This document shows positions 23,041 to 34,495 of a DNA stretch of 64,000 bases, piece after piece. The DNA is taken from contig MU616596.1 in the NCBI GenBank assembly GCA_025201705.1, forward strand, positions 1 to 64,000, given 5' to 3'. Every line of letters begins with the position of its first letter. The first letter of the stretch is position 1. The stretch comes from Dissophora ornata (Eukaryota; Mortierellomycota; Mortierellomycetes; Mortierellales; Mortierellaceae). The translations under genes were made by a program, and so were the position numbers. Below the pieces are notes generated by a model, which saw only the letters and a list, made by a program, of their open reading frames with translations, was not told where the DNA came from and searched no databases.

Positions 23041-24332
23041 CTCTCCTTTACCTCTACACTCGTTTGCCCCATCCCTACATTTCTCTCCCGCACTTCAACA
23101 TTTCTCTTCTCTACCTCGATATTCCTCTCCTCTATCTCATCTCCCTTTCCTATACTTCAACTTCCTCCCTTCTACCTCTGTATTCGAAATATCTTCCTCC
23201 GCCTACCTTTTTCTTCCTTTGCCTCCCATGACCCTCCACTTCTCCCTCTATGGGATTGACGACTCCAATATGGGATCGACGGCTCTGTTATGGGATTCAT
23301 GTGCTAACATCCCGCAATACGATGACTTTGTCTGATTGTTGTGGCTATGGATTTGAGGGCTCTATTATGAGATTTGACTGGAGTTGATGACGTGATTTTA
23401 AGAGCAACTTCTTGTCTAATCATTATAACTAGGGGATCTGAGGGCCTACGTTGACGATACATGATGGCAAACAGAGAAATACATATAATCACTTGATTAT
23501 GCTTGATAGCGCTTCTTGCTTCACGTCCCACCTAGATGAGATGAGCATGAGCTACTCTTGAGGCACTGCCTGCTTCCAGTGTGCGGGGATCGCAATGCAT
23601 TTATGACTTACGTGATATTTGTCCCGAACCTGAGATGCATTTTGAATTTCAGGTACTGAGACAAGCGGTCTGTTTGTTGCATTCATCCCACTCATCTCCA
23701 AGACATCCATACGATTTTCTTACATCTTTCCTTCTTTTCCATCTGAATGAGAGTATTCTCCAAGGGTCTAGAAAAAGCGGCGAAATTTCCTCATATGCTT
23801 CGATTTATGGATATGGTCACATCAATGAACACTACGTGCTACACTACCCCCAAGTTGCTCCCTCGATGTTTCTATGTGTGATAACATTTATTTTTATTTT
23901 TTCATTGTTAATCTTTTTCACGGGTAAGACCCAATAGGAGTTATCGAGTCACCGAGTAGCGTGGGAAGCCAAGGAAGAAGTAGTAGAATAACGGAGGATA
24001 GCGAAAGATGAGAGAGAGAAAGAGGATGAGCGAAGGATGGAGGAAGGTGAGAGAAGGCGTCGAGGCATGAACGGAGCGATGTGTTTTAGAAGCGAAAGGT
24101 GTGGATGGAAGTATGTATTGGTATATCGATGGAAGTAAAAAACACAAGTTCAAAATACGAAAAGAGTTTCGCAGTGATCAGCATCAGCAATCTCGACTGT
24201 TCACAAGATTCAGCAATCCGACGCGTCTCATTCCACGCGTCAGCCAATCAAAAATCACTGATTTCGTGATTCTGGGTGTTGGACATTTGGTGGTATTTAA
24301 GCTGCTTTATTAGAGTGGCGTGAGCACTCCTA
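23041..24332. other. Non-coding region, partly pyrimidine-rich
   Basis: About 1.3 kb. The first 190 bases form degenerate CTCTACNTC-type pyrimidine-rich repeats on the plus strand; the rest has no recognisable gene. A 118-codon plus-strand frame at 23581 shows no family features. The end is the 3' flank of the BRWD/PHIP-like gene. Confidence 0.5.
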
Positions 24333-27300
24333 TTACACATAGTCTTCGTCGCTTTCTACAATTTTTGTCTTCTTGCGCCTGCTGTTTCTTGAGCCGCGTG
24401 TCATCGATGACGAAGACGACGGCCGTGACGCATGCTGGAAGTCATCCAAGTCCACGTCCTCTCCATACTCATCACCATCCTCTACATTGCCGTTCTCGTC
24501 TACTCCACCATCACCCCCCCTGAACTCATCCTCGTCCTCATCTTCAATCTTCGCAGCCCCGCGTCGTCCACGACGACTACTACTTCCATTTCCGTTTCCA
24601 GTTCTCCGTTTGCTGTTACCACTTCCGCCACCACCCCAGTCGCCATCGTCTTCATCATCATCTTCATAAACCCCACCATCCTCGTCTTCCTCATCATCGT
24701 CTTCAATACTTCTCCGCTTGGTTCTGGGCTTGCTCTCGCGTCCATGAGAACCCCCATTAGTCGATGCAGTTGCCGTTGATGACTTTCCGTTGGTATGCCG
24801 CCTCCGTGATCCATTAGTGGAAGCCGCTGCGGAAGCGGACGACGTCGACTTTCGGTGTGAGCGAGAAGACGATGTCCTATGATTATTGCTGCTGCGTCGG
24901 TGAGACATCCGAGACCGGGAACTTGGCCTGCCCTCATCGTCCGATTCATCTTCGTCGTCCAAGAACGCGTTATCATCCTCCTTCTCATCCCCGTCCTCGT
25001 CGTCAAACTCCGGCTCTGGCTCTGATTCGATATCAACCAACTCGTTCTCGCTTCCCGAGCCATCAAATTCCTCATCCTCTTCGTCCTTCCTCGTGTTCTT
25101 GACGTACACGTGTTCAGGCAGCGGTTTCGAATGGTTTGCGAGACTAGTCTTGAAGATTCGGGACAGGTGCTTTGCAAACATGGCGATGCCGCTGTGTGGG
25201 TCGTTGTAAGTCAAAGCGTTTTTCTCGAGCAGCTCGATATCGAATTGCACTGCCCTAGATCGCCTGTAAAAGCCACTGCTCACACGCTCCTGGATCGATT
25301 GGAGACAAATGGGATAGGCAACAGTTTTGCAGTAGTCTGGGTAGGCTTCAAAGTCTACTGAGAACTTGAAGATCTGGAATTCTTCCATATGCAAAAGGTG
25401 CCCCAAGATCTCTTGAATGCGTTGGAATTCTAAACGCGGATGAATACAGATAGTGTCAGAAAATCGTACCCACATGGCTTTTTGCCTCGCATTACAAAAA
25501 CCAAACATAAAAACATAAAAACATTGCCAAAATGTACCTTCGCCAGAAATGACCTCGCGATTCATAGACTCTTCTTCTTGTTCGTCGCGCTGCATCTCCC
25601 ATGGCGAAAGATTCGTGACATCTTCGTTGGAAGGCCTGTAAGCAACATAAACACGGAGGTTAGCATGTCTGATCAAGATGGGATCAGCACAAGCTGAATT
25701 GACAGTGCCCACGACTTTTACCATGAGATTTCGTATGCCATCCAGAAGGACTCTGGCAGGCTCTGGTCCTCGATAACCTGGTCAGATATCGTTCCCGAGT
25801 AAATACTTCCATCAAACGACGCCCAGATCTGCTCACCCACGTCATAGTGTGCATTGACGCCTTCCTGGAACACATCATAAAGTACGATGAAGTCAGGCAC
25901 ATCGCCCAGATCATGAAACTCAACATCGAAGCGTCTCCGTGACGCAGTAAACTCTGCGTTGGGAGGATAGCCCCATGCTGAGGAGAGGATCTGTTCCTCC
26001 AGAGTGACAGTGCACCATGTGGGAGGACCAACATTGTACGTGATCCGAGATACCCGGCCGAACATGACCCATGGCAAAGAAGGATCCTTGATATAAGGGG
26101 CGATTTTCAGGTTCAGTTTCGACCGAAGCGGTGTTTCTTTGAGGTAGAGACTGTGGCCCTGTCGAAGGTATGCGACATAATCTCCGATCTACAAGAATGC
26201 AAAATTTAGGGCTTAGTTGAAAGGTCCTGCAGCGATCTGAGCATCATGTAGAAGTCCTTTCCCTTCAAATCTTTACCTGTGGGTGATAGGGAGACTTGCG
26301 TGGTTCATTGCTCTTGATCCAGTCGCTGGGCAACCACTTCTGCAGCTCTGCTGCCTGCTCATCCCGTACTACAGCCTTACCCTTCTTGCGTCCATTGCCG
26401 CGCCACTGTTTCTTCTTCTTGGGCGATGTTGGCATCGACGTGTCCGAGTTGGGCACTCCTGAGAACGATCCGCCAGCAGAACTTCCCGAGAATACACCCT
26501 CGTCATCATCGTCCTCACCCAAACTCTCTAGAGCCTCGTCGCTGGGATAGTCGTCATTTGCAAACGATTTCGGTCGCGCGCTCCTCTGACTCTTGCTTCC
26601 CGATGGCATGCCGTTGCCATTGCCATGGTTATGCGACCGCTTTCCTCTCCTTGTAGGCGTTCTCGGCATATCATAATCATCGCTCTCGTCGAAATCCGCC
26701 TCCTCTTCTTCAAGAAGATCATCGTCCTCATCACTATCACGAAGACGCATTCTCTTCCTTGATCTTCCCGTCCTCCGTTTCCTGTCCGTCGCTGCTCTTT
26801 GTCTCCGGGGTGTACCGCTTGAACTTGTAGCACGTCTCTTCCGTGATCCTTGTCCGCCGGCAAAGTAATCGTCGTCATCATCATCGTCATTAACAACGAA
26901 CGCCGACGCCGGGATTCCATCGCCATCCTGTTGCAGGTCGCTGTCGTCACCATCGCTCTCCGACGATGATGAGGATGCTGATGCAGCGCCTCCAGCATAT
27001 TCTTCACCACTTGAATCGTTGGGAAGAGGCACAATCGGAACTTCCGTCGTCATCGGGTCGTCGTCTTCATCGTCGTCCTCCAGAATGAACTCTCGCCTCC
27101 GCTTGTAGAGCTTGCGCTTGTCCGTCGTCGGAAGAACTGTCAACGTCTGCTCAGCCAAGTTCTCGAGTTCGCGCTCAAGTATGTCCTTTTTCATCTCATC
27201 CTCCTGCTCCAAAACTCCTGGAGGGAGTGCCACAGGAAGATCCAGGCCATACTGAGGTCCCTTCTGTTTTGCATAATCTCGTCCATTGTTGTCGAGGATA

Positions 27301-29739
27301 GGGGTCCGGTCCATGAGATGTGGTGCGATCTGGGTTGCATCGTCCACCACATTATGGTCAGCATCATATCGAACAGGAGCATAATCACTCCAGAAGGTCT
27401 GCTCGACGAAGCATCTCGCGTCCTTGTAGTCATCTGGGTTCTTGCCTGCCCCGAAAAGGATGCACTTGCCCTCCTGGTCTGTCACTGCAAACATCAACCC
27501 GTCTGACGAGAATCGACCGTCCAAAAATTCGTGCTCAGGATAAGTCCAGCCGTTGAGTTTGATACCCTTTACAATATCCCACAGGATGACCTGACCATCA
27601 TATCCAGCTGTCATCACGACTCTGCTATCGTGCGGATGGACGTCCACAACATAGACAGAAGATCCCCTTATGTGACCCTTTAGTGTATGAATCCATCCTC
27701 CAGTTGCTGAATCAAAGATCTTGATCTCTCCGAGAGTTGTCGTCAAGATGACCGCCGAGTCATCCAGGGACCAGATGGCCATCGTAGGAACGATTCTCGA
27801 CTCGTCGCCAGCAACACCATTGGCGCGTGGTTCTTCTACAGTGGCGTCATTTACTTGGCTAGCTGTCGTAGATCCATTCATCTCCGAGTCTGTATTGTTG
27901 GCATCGTCGATGAGGAGATTCGCTGTTGAGGATGGTCCAACCAAAAAGGGGTTTGCCATAGTCGTGCCAGAAACAGGGGATGGCATCATGTGCTTAGCCG
28001 CGGTGATGGTGGCGTCAGCTTGTGTATGTTCATCTCTGACATCAACTATGGATAGAAAAAGGCAAGCACCAAACAGCCAGCAATAAGTTTTCGCATCCAG
28101 GGCAGCTATAGTGGAGACAGGTCAGAAAACAGGATCGATAGCCCTGCTCCTTCACTTACTAGCCATGGATGTCCACATCTTGCTATGCTGGTCGTACTTC
28201 CATATCCTTACAAATCCGTCAACGGATCCCGATAGAAGCCTATTGCCATGTCGGCTGTAGCTCAGACTCGTGACCACTCCCGCATGACCGTCCAGCTGTG
28301 CAATCAAGACAGGGTCGCCCCAGTTCTGCTGCGCAGGATTAGGTGAAGACGATGATCCTGTCGCGGAGTTCGAGTTCGTTCCCGACCCATCAGCAGCTGC
28401 ACTGGCTTCTGGTCCTGCCTTTGACTTGTCATAGCTCTTTCGCCTCTTGCCACTCTTGATCGCCTCTGGACCTCCCTGAATCGTAGAGAACACACGGATG
28501 AAGAGGTCTGTTCCTGCGACAGCAAACTGCGACCCCGTCAAGTTCCATGTCGAGCACTTAAGCTTCGAGTCATTGAAGGTCTTACAGTCGAGCATCGTCG
28601 GAGGCGTTAAGAATCTCTTTGTATCTCTGTCGTATTTCCAGACCCAGGTGTAGCCGTCGAGTGAGGTTGCAATCAAGTATCGGATTTGGGGTATAGGGGA
28701 TGGTGAAAATGAGACGGTAGTGATGGGTTTCCTGGTGCGAGCGGTTAACCCTGTAGGGAGGACTGCGACTGGGGCTGATGTCTTTAGATCCCAGACGCGA
28801 ACTATGCCATCGTTCGATGCTGTGGCGAGCATGGTGTTGTCGGTGCTGAGATCCATGAATGTGACAACTGCTGAATGTCCACGGAGCGTAAATAAAAGAT
28901 ATCCCGACTGTGCGCTCCAGATCTTGATCAGATAGTCGTCGCTCCCTGTGATGACTCGGTTGTTAGCCCTATCAAAGAGCAAGCAGAACGTGGGGAATCG
29001 ATGGCCATTCATGACTACGAGTTCCTGGAACAGCGAGGGGACGAAGCGAGGCACCTTTGATGTGCGCAGTGTCAGACCCTTCAGCTCCCTTGCTCGCAAA
29101 TAGTCCACTAAAAAAACATCGAATTGTTATATTGAAGCGGACTTTAAAATCCCTGATCTGGTTTTCGTAAAGTACACATCCAAGGCTTCGCGAATTAAGC
29201 ATGTTCGTGATAACACTTACATGTTGGTGTCTTCTGCAGAGTGCCTTTTCTATTAAATACGACCTTTTGCGCCGTACGAGCGCCCACGTTGTCTTGGTTC
29301 ATTCTCATCCGTTCGGTCTCGGCTCTTTCTCGGAGGAGAGAGCTTCCGCCTGTAGAAAGCAGGGACCGGATGCCTGGAACGAGCGGCGGTATCTGGGCAT
29401 CTGTGTGGACGATCAACCTTGACAACAGTCGGGTCAAATGGTCTGCATCGATATTTTGGTACAGGGAAGTCTACATCCAGTAACGTCAAAAAGACAAAAG
29501 AAAAAGCATTCTTTCTCAGATTTCTATTTCTTTTTTGTGTTATTCTTCTACACTGGCCGCACTGTTTGCGAAATAGGCTCTTTGCTTACCAGCTCCTCCC
29601 TTGAGTATGGTCTCTTCTGTCCTTTCCAGTCATACCGTACTGGCAAGAGATGTGGATGGCGGGATATATCTGATAGCAAAGCGTCCGCCGAGCTTTGACA
29701 TGGTCCCTTGGACAAGAAGCGGGCAATCAGAAAGTAGAG
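24333..29739 (-). CDS. BRWD: BRWD/PHIP-type WD40-bromodomain chromatin protein (first exon not located)
   Basis: Chromatin reader related to animal BRWD1/3 and PHIP, which act as substrate receptors of CUL4 ligases and bind modified histones. Recognised exons: 29739-29590, 29470-29221, 29107-28160, 28105-26277 (acceptor possibly at about 28047 instead), 26188-25722, 25635-25538, 25429-24333; phases agree, about 1613 codons. The N-terminal LYFLIARFLSKGPCQ and DAQIPPLVPGIRSLLS match the PHIP N-terminus; then come about eight WD40 repeats, a long acidic Ser-rich linker, the block LQKWLPSDWIKSN leading into the BRWD Tudor-like region (GDYVAYLRQGHSLYLK), and one bromodomain (start FQRIQEILGHLLHMEEFQIF, with the acetyl-lysine Asn in LTYND). 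Animals have two bromodomains. The tail is acidic then Ser/Arg-rich. The short first exon with the ATG must lie upstream of 29760; I could not fix it. Confidence 0.9.
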
Positions 29740-30935
29740 CTACAATACCAAACAAGAAGGGGGAAGACTCGTTTACTTGTTAAAAACCGGTCTTTTGTAA
29801 CAAATAGAGAGCAAGATTGGTGGCGCTGATGAACGTCGAGATAAGAGCCGGATCTGGGAGCAGAGAGCTCGCAGGGTTTGTGCTGAGCGTGTAAGTGTGA
29901 ATGTGTGTATGGCTGATAAAAAAAAAAGGGTCCGTTTGTAGTGTGATGGGATGGCTGTGGGGAGGGGAGCATATGGCTGTCTGCTGTGTAGGATGAATAA
30001 GAGTCGCGCTTTTTTGTTTTTTTGGTATTTTTGTTTCTTTGCTCCCTTACCTCTGCACTCCCATGTGTTTTGACATGCGATTCACGTTCCAGTTGTGTAG
30101 AGCCAGGACATAAAAAAACAGAAAATGAAATCAGTCAGCAGGTGTGGGACTAGCACTGTGCAACTGCACGGATGGAGGCACTTGTTGCGGATGGACAGTT
30201 CAGTGGCGATGGGGGGGGGTGCATGGATTAGTACCTTGCTCCATCTGACTGTCCATGGCGCGATTATTATTAGGTTGCCGAGAAAAATAATATATTTAAA
30301 GGACAAAAGGGAGAGAAAGGCGAGCAATGAGGGGCGGTGGCAAGAAACACAAAAAAAAAAGAGAAAGAGGGTGCCCCGCTTTTTTTTTTCTTCTTTCTTT
30401 CAGTCTGGGAAACAGCCCAGGTTTGTCTGGCAGTGTGAATGTTCCTCACACAGCGAGATGGTGATGTTAATTCTAGGGTGCAATCAGTAGCCGGCAGTAA
30501 TTGGGAGCCGAGGATGATTGAGCTGCGAACACACTTTCTTCCCTCCAAGCGAATGTCGTGATCTGCGTGGGGATCTGCAGGCACGATCTATGCGGGTCTC
30601 CGCTGGGTCTCTACTCTCGATTCACCACTTCCTGCGCCATCTGCAATTATGACAAAAAAAAAAAAAATTGCGCTGACGTTATGGCAACACATGCGATCAT
30701 TCTTGTTCCTTCCCGTGATGTGAGACACTAGACCTTCTGCCCTCAACATCAATTCAAAAAAAAAAACCACCCCTGGGACAGGCGACACTCACATGCTCTT
30801 GTCTTCCATTCCTCACGCCCATCACCCAACCTCAACCCCCAGCCGAGACAGACCCCCTTTCTCGGCCACTCAAAAAGCACAGTTACTGAATTAGAGGACC
30901 GGCAACGGAGAGGGACGCTACATAACGACTTCACC
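29740..30935. other. Divergent promoter region (BRWD/PHIP-like and VMA7)
   Basis: About 1.2 kb between the BRWD/PHIP-type gene and the V-ATPase F gene. It should contain the missing first exon of the former. It holds several poly(A)/poly(T) tracts (e.g. A14 at 30654-30667) and no other supported gene. Confidence 0.5.
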
Positions 30936-31591
30936 ATGGCTCAAACTGTATGTGTCCAACCCAAACACGTCTTTGTTCGCACGGCCAGGTACACGTCTCT
31001 GTCTGCTCCGAGCAAATCATAACACCACCTTTCTATTGCCTATTGGGTTGGCATCCTTAGGAGCGTACGTTCATGGCCGCCATTGGCGACGAGGACTCTA
31101 TCACTGGCCTCCTCCTCGCTGGTATTGGTCACATTGATTCGCATCAAAGGAAGAACTTTTTGGTCGTCGACGCAAGTACGTTTTTGTCTTTCCGCGCACC
31201 ATGGAGTAGGGGCATCCGTAATATGGATTGTGACCACTAACCCGTCGTCCTTTCTTTCTGTGTGTTTGCAGAGACGCCATTGGCAGCAGTCGAGGATGCC
31301 TTCAAAGAGTTCACGAAGCGCAAGGATATTGCCATTATCTTGATCAACCAGCACGTAAGGAAGCACACACGTCTCGCAAGTTTCTGTTACGCTGTCTGTC
31401 GGTTTTACATATTCGACCTCTTGTCTAACGAATACGCTTTGTATCAATAGATCGCTGAGGAGATTCGCCCATTGATCGATGAACATGACCAGGCATTCCC
31501 CACTATTCTCGAGATTCCCTCAAAGGATCATCCTTATGACCCTGAGAAGGACAGCGTGTTGAAGCGTGTCAGGAGATTGTTTGGCGAGTAA
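30936..31591 (+). CDS. VMA7: V-type proton ATPase subunit F
   Basis: Small stalk subunit of the V1 sector of the vacuolar H+-ATPase, at the centre of the rotary coupling, needed for acidification of vacuole and endosomes. Four exons (30936-30947, 31061-31175, 31272-31354, 31451-31591) encode 116 residues, the normal length (about 118 in yeast). The first exon is only four codons (MAQT), which fixes the start since it must supply the phase-0 donor GTATGT. Family signatures are visible: [55 protein letters not shown] and the C-terminal [15 protein letters not shown]. Convergent with the photolyase gene, 419 bp between stops. A 148-codon antisense frame is a shadow. Confidence 0.96.
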
Positions 31592-32010
31592 ATTCGAGAA
31601 CTAGCTCCTGCTGAAAACACAGGCATGATCAGGAGAGTAAAGACAAATGTATCATACGATGCAATGCAGGGGCACAGAAGCTGCGCGATGTTTTTATTAG
31701 ACCCGATCGAATAAAAAAAACCATGGAAAGAAAAGGTGCGATCTGGCCTTGCAGAGTGGTCTGATAGCAGACGCCACCAACCTTCTAATCTCAAGATTTT
31801 ATTTGTTTTTTCTCATGTGAATGCTGCGATGCGAAAGAGAGAACGGGGTGAACGAGAAAAGCAGAGACAAAAAATAAAAAAAAGGCAAATACTGCAAACT
31901 GATGACGAGGTGCGCCCACAAAAAAGGCAGATTATAATGTACAGGACACCAAAACAAAGGAGGAAAAGACGCGGGTGGCAGGGACGAAAACAAAGTATGG
32001 GGACGCGACT

Positions 32011-34294
32011 CTAATTTTGCATCAACATGCGCTTGTACTCATCCACGAACTTCCTCTTGGCTTCTACGTGGTCCACAATCGGTTTGGGGTAGCTAGATAA
32101 ATCAAAGGATAAAAACCGAGATGTTACACGCCACACACTTTTTCTCCTTTGACAATGTACTGGAGTATAACATAGAGAGTTCACTTACGCCAGCTTTCCA
32201 AACTCCTTGGCGGACAGTGCATGGTATGGGTCGTGGATCTGCTTGTCCGAGAGGGGGTTGAGCTCCGGAACCCAGTGACGAATATAATCTCCGTTGGGAT
32301 CATACTTTTGCGACTGCTGGACGGGGTTGAAGCTGCGGAAGTACGGCTGGGATTCTACGCCAGTCGACGCGCACTAAACGGACAAAGCGCAAAATCAATG
32401 AGTGATGGAAAACGTTAATATTTCACTCTTTCGCTCTCAAGATGTCGTAACAGTCGCGTCGTGTCAGTTTGATGAGAGAGTGCCTTACCCATTGCCAGGA
32501 GCCGTTGTTAAAGGCGAAATCTCCATCAATCAGCTTTTGCATGAAGAACTTCTCTCCTTTCTGCCAGTTCATCAACAGGTCCTTGATCAAGAAACACGCT
32601 ACAAGCGTGCGTACTCGATTAGGCATCGATCCCGTGGCGTTAAGCTGGCGCATACCTATAAAGCATCAGATAGCACATCATGGTCAACACGAGTCCCCAT
32701 CATAACACAGATGAATTTCTCATCAAAAAGTTGACCATGAAGCATACCGGCATCGATAAGCGGGTAGCCTGTCTTTCCCTGGCACCACATCTGGAACTTG
32801 CGATCATCATGGCTCCAACGAATATTCTCTGTGATGTGCTTGAATGAATGGTACTTGCAGACTTTTGGGAAGAACAATGCGATGTGACGATAGAATTCCT
32901 ATAAAAAGCAAATCAAATGGGAGCAGATCAGAACCAAAGACAGTAGAAACGAAGCTGAGAAAAAGTGGCTTTCCCCCCTCAAAAGCAAAGAGTCATCTTA
33001 CTCTCCAAACAATGTCCTTGATAAAAGCCTTGACGCCTTCATTTCCAATAATGATCTTGTTGTTATTGGCAGAACGAGCAGCGGCTACACATTGGCGGGC
33101 AGAAAGGATCCCACTCGACAAGTATGGGATTAAGGATAGGCTCCCCTCGTCTAAGACGCTATCCCTGGTGATGTGGTAGCTCTTCAGTTTTTCCCGCACA
33201 AAGGTGTCCAATCTCTCATGCGCAGCCTCCTCCCCTGCGGGGTAAAGTTGCTCCATTTCATCACGATTCAGGGACTTTGAGTGAGAAGAAGAAGGAGCAT
33301 CTGCGTTGAAGTATTCCGCGTACAGCTGTCTCGCTTCTAGTGGATTTGCCTCTGGCACAGGCGCAAGTTCAAGATAGTGACGATCCGTTTCCACAAGAGT
33401 ACACCAGGTGTTGTTAAAGGGCGGGAAGGAAGTGTATGCCTCGCCTGTCTAAGGAGATCAGCAGTTCATCGAATACGCGATGAGTTTTCAAATAGACAAT
33501 ATGCTGCTAAAAAGAGCCGCGCTTCCTTTCAATCGCCATACCTTATTCTTCATCTCCTCGGGAGGCACAACGCCCTGATCGTCGCACTCTTCAACATAAA
33601 CTCCTGGCAACTGAAGAAGAGCTTTCCTGACGGCTTTATCCCTTTTCTTCTCGTCTACCAGATACTCTGCATTCCAAAAGACATGGCTAGCATCTACATC
33701 CTTGGCTGCCGACTCTACAAGTCTGACAACATCCAATCCAGAGGGAGCTCTCTTTACGATCAACGGGATATTCAAGTTATCCAGTGATCTTTTCAGCGTA
33801 GCCAGGTTCCTCATCCAGAAATCGATCTTGACTGGCGCCTCATCATGACCTGCCCATTCCGCCTCTGAGACGACATAAAGTGCAATCAAACACTTCTTAT
33901 CCCCTAGTTTGACTCTCTGGGAAGCCGCATGCAAGGCCTTGTTGTCCTGGAGGCGTAGATCATTCCTGAACCACATCAGCGTGTTTTTGGTGATAACTGG
34001 CGGAGGAGCCTCTTTCTTGACAGAGGGAGCGCCTGCGACTGGAAGCTTTGCACGATTCGCCAGTGCAGCAGCGCTGACCTTCCGAATGCCTGGCTTGGGT
34101 GTTCCACGGACTGTTCCTGGCTTTGAAGTAGCGGTGGCGGTAGCAGCCGATTTAGCTGCTGGCTTTGCTGCTGCTGAGGAGGTTGAAGCTGCGGTGCCTG
34201 ACGAGGCAGTCTTTGAGGCGGTGGAGATAGCTACGCGTTTCTTGGGTTCCTCCCCGTTAGTATCCTCTCCAGCAGGTCTCTTCTTAGGAGGCAT
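32011..34294 (-). CDS. PHR1: Deoxyribodipyrimidine (CPD) photolyase, class I type
   Basis: Flavoenzyme of the photolyase/cryptochrome family that splits UV-induced pyrimidine dimers using blue light. Six exons (34294-33542, 33448-33002, 32898-32748, 32655-32489, 32373-32189, 32092-32011) join in phase to 594 residues. Residues 1-100 are basic and Ala/Thr-rich with a likely bipartite nuclear signal (PPKKRPAG...EEPKKRV). The antenna-binding domain starts at [20 protein letters not shown]; the FAD domain includes [46 protein letters not shown] and PYFRSFNP. The electron-transfer tryptophans appear present (IRW about 428, MNW, WQW 504/506). Several contact positions deviate: Ser460 and Pro462 in [10 protein letters not shown] (usually TGW/YMHNR) and Thr467 for the usual Met, plus Asp396 for the usual Glu. 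Upstream tandem neighbour of the same strand is WDR6, 201 bp away. Confidence 0.93.
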
Positions 34295-34495
34295 TTTTTC
34301 TCTGTGAAGATGATTCGATGGTCTAGTCGATGGAAGTCAACAAGAGGTCAATGGTTTCGAATGAACTTGTACGAGATTGGGCAAAAACAAACAATGCATT
34401 CGAGAGCAGTCTTGAGGGGCGTGCCAGTGCTGCGGTGGCCAACGACCCCTTAAAGACACAAATTGGTGGCGCTGTAGTTTATTTTATTTGAGCAA

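Noticed and set aside
23581..23937. 118-codon plus-strand frame with a hydrophobic end
   Set aside because: No conserved features; lies in relic-rich non-coding DNA.
31040..31486. 148-codon minus-strand frame
   Set aside because: Covers exons and introns of the V-ATPase F gene in antisense.
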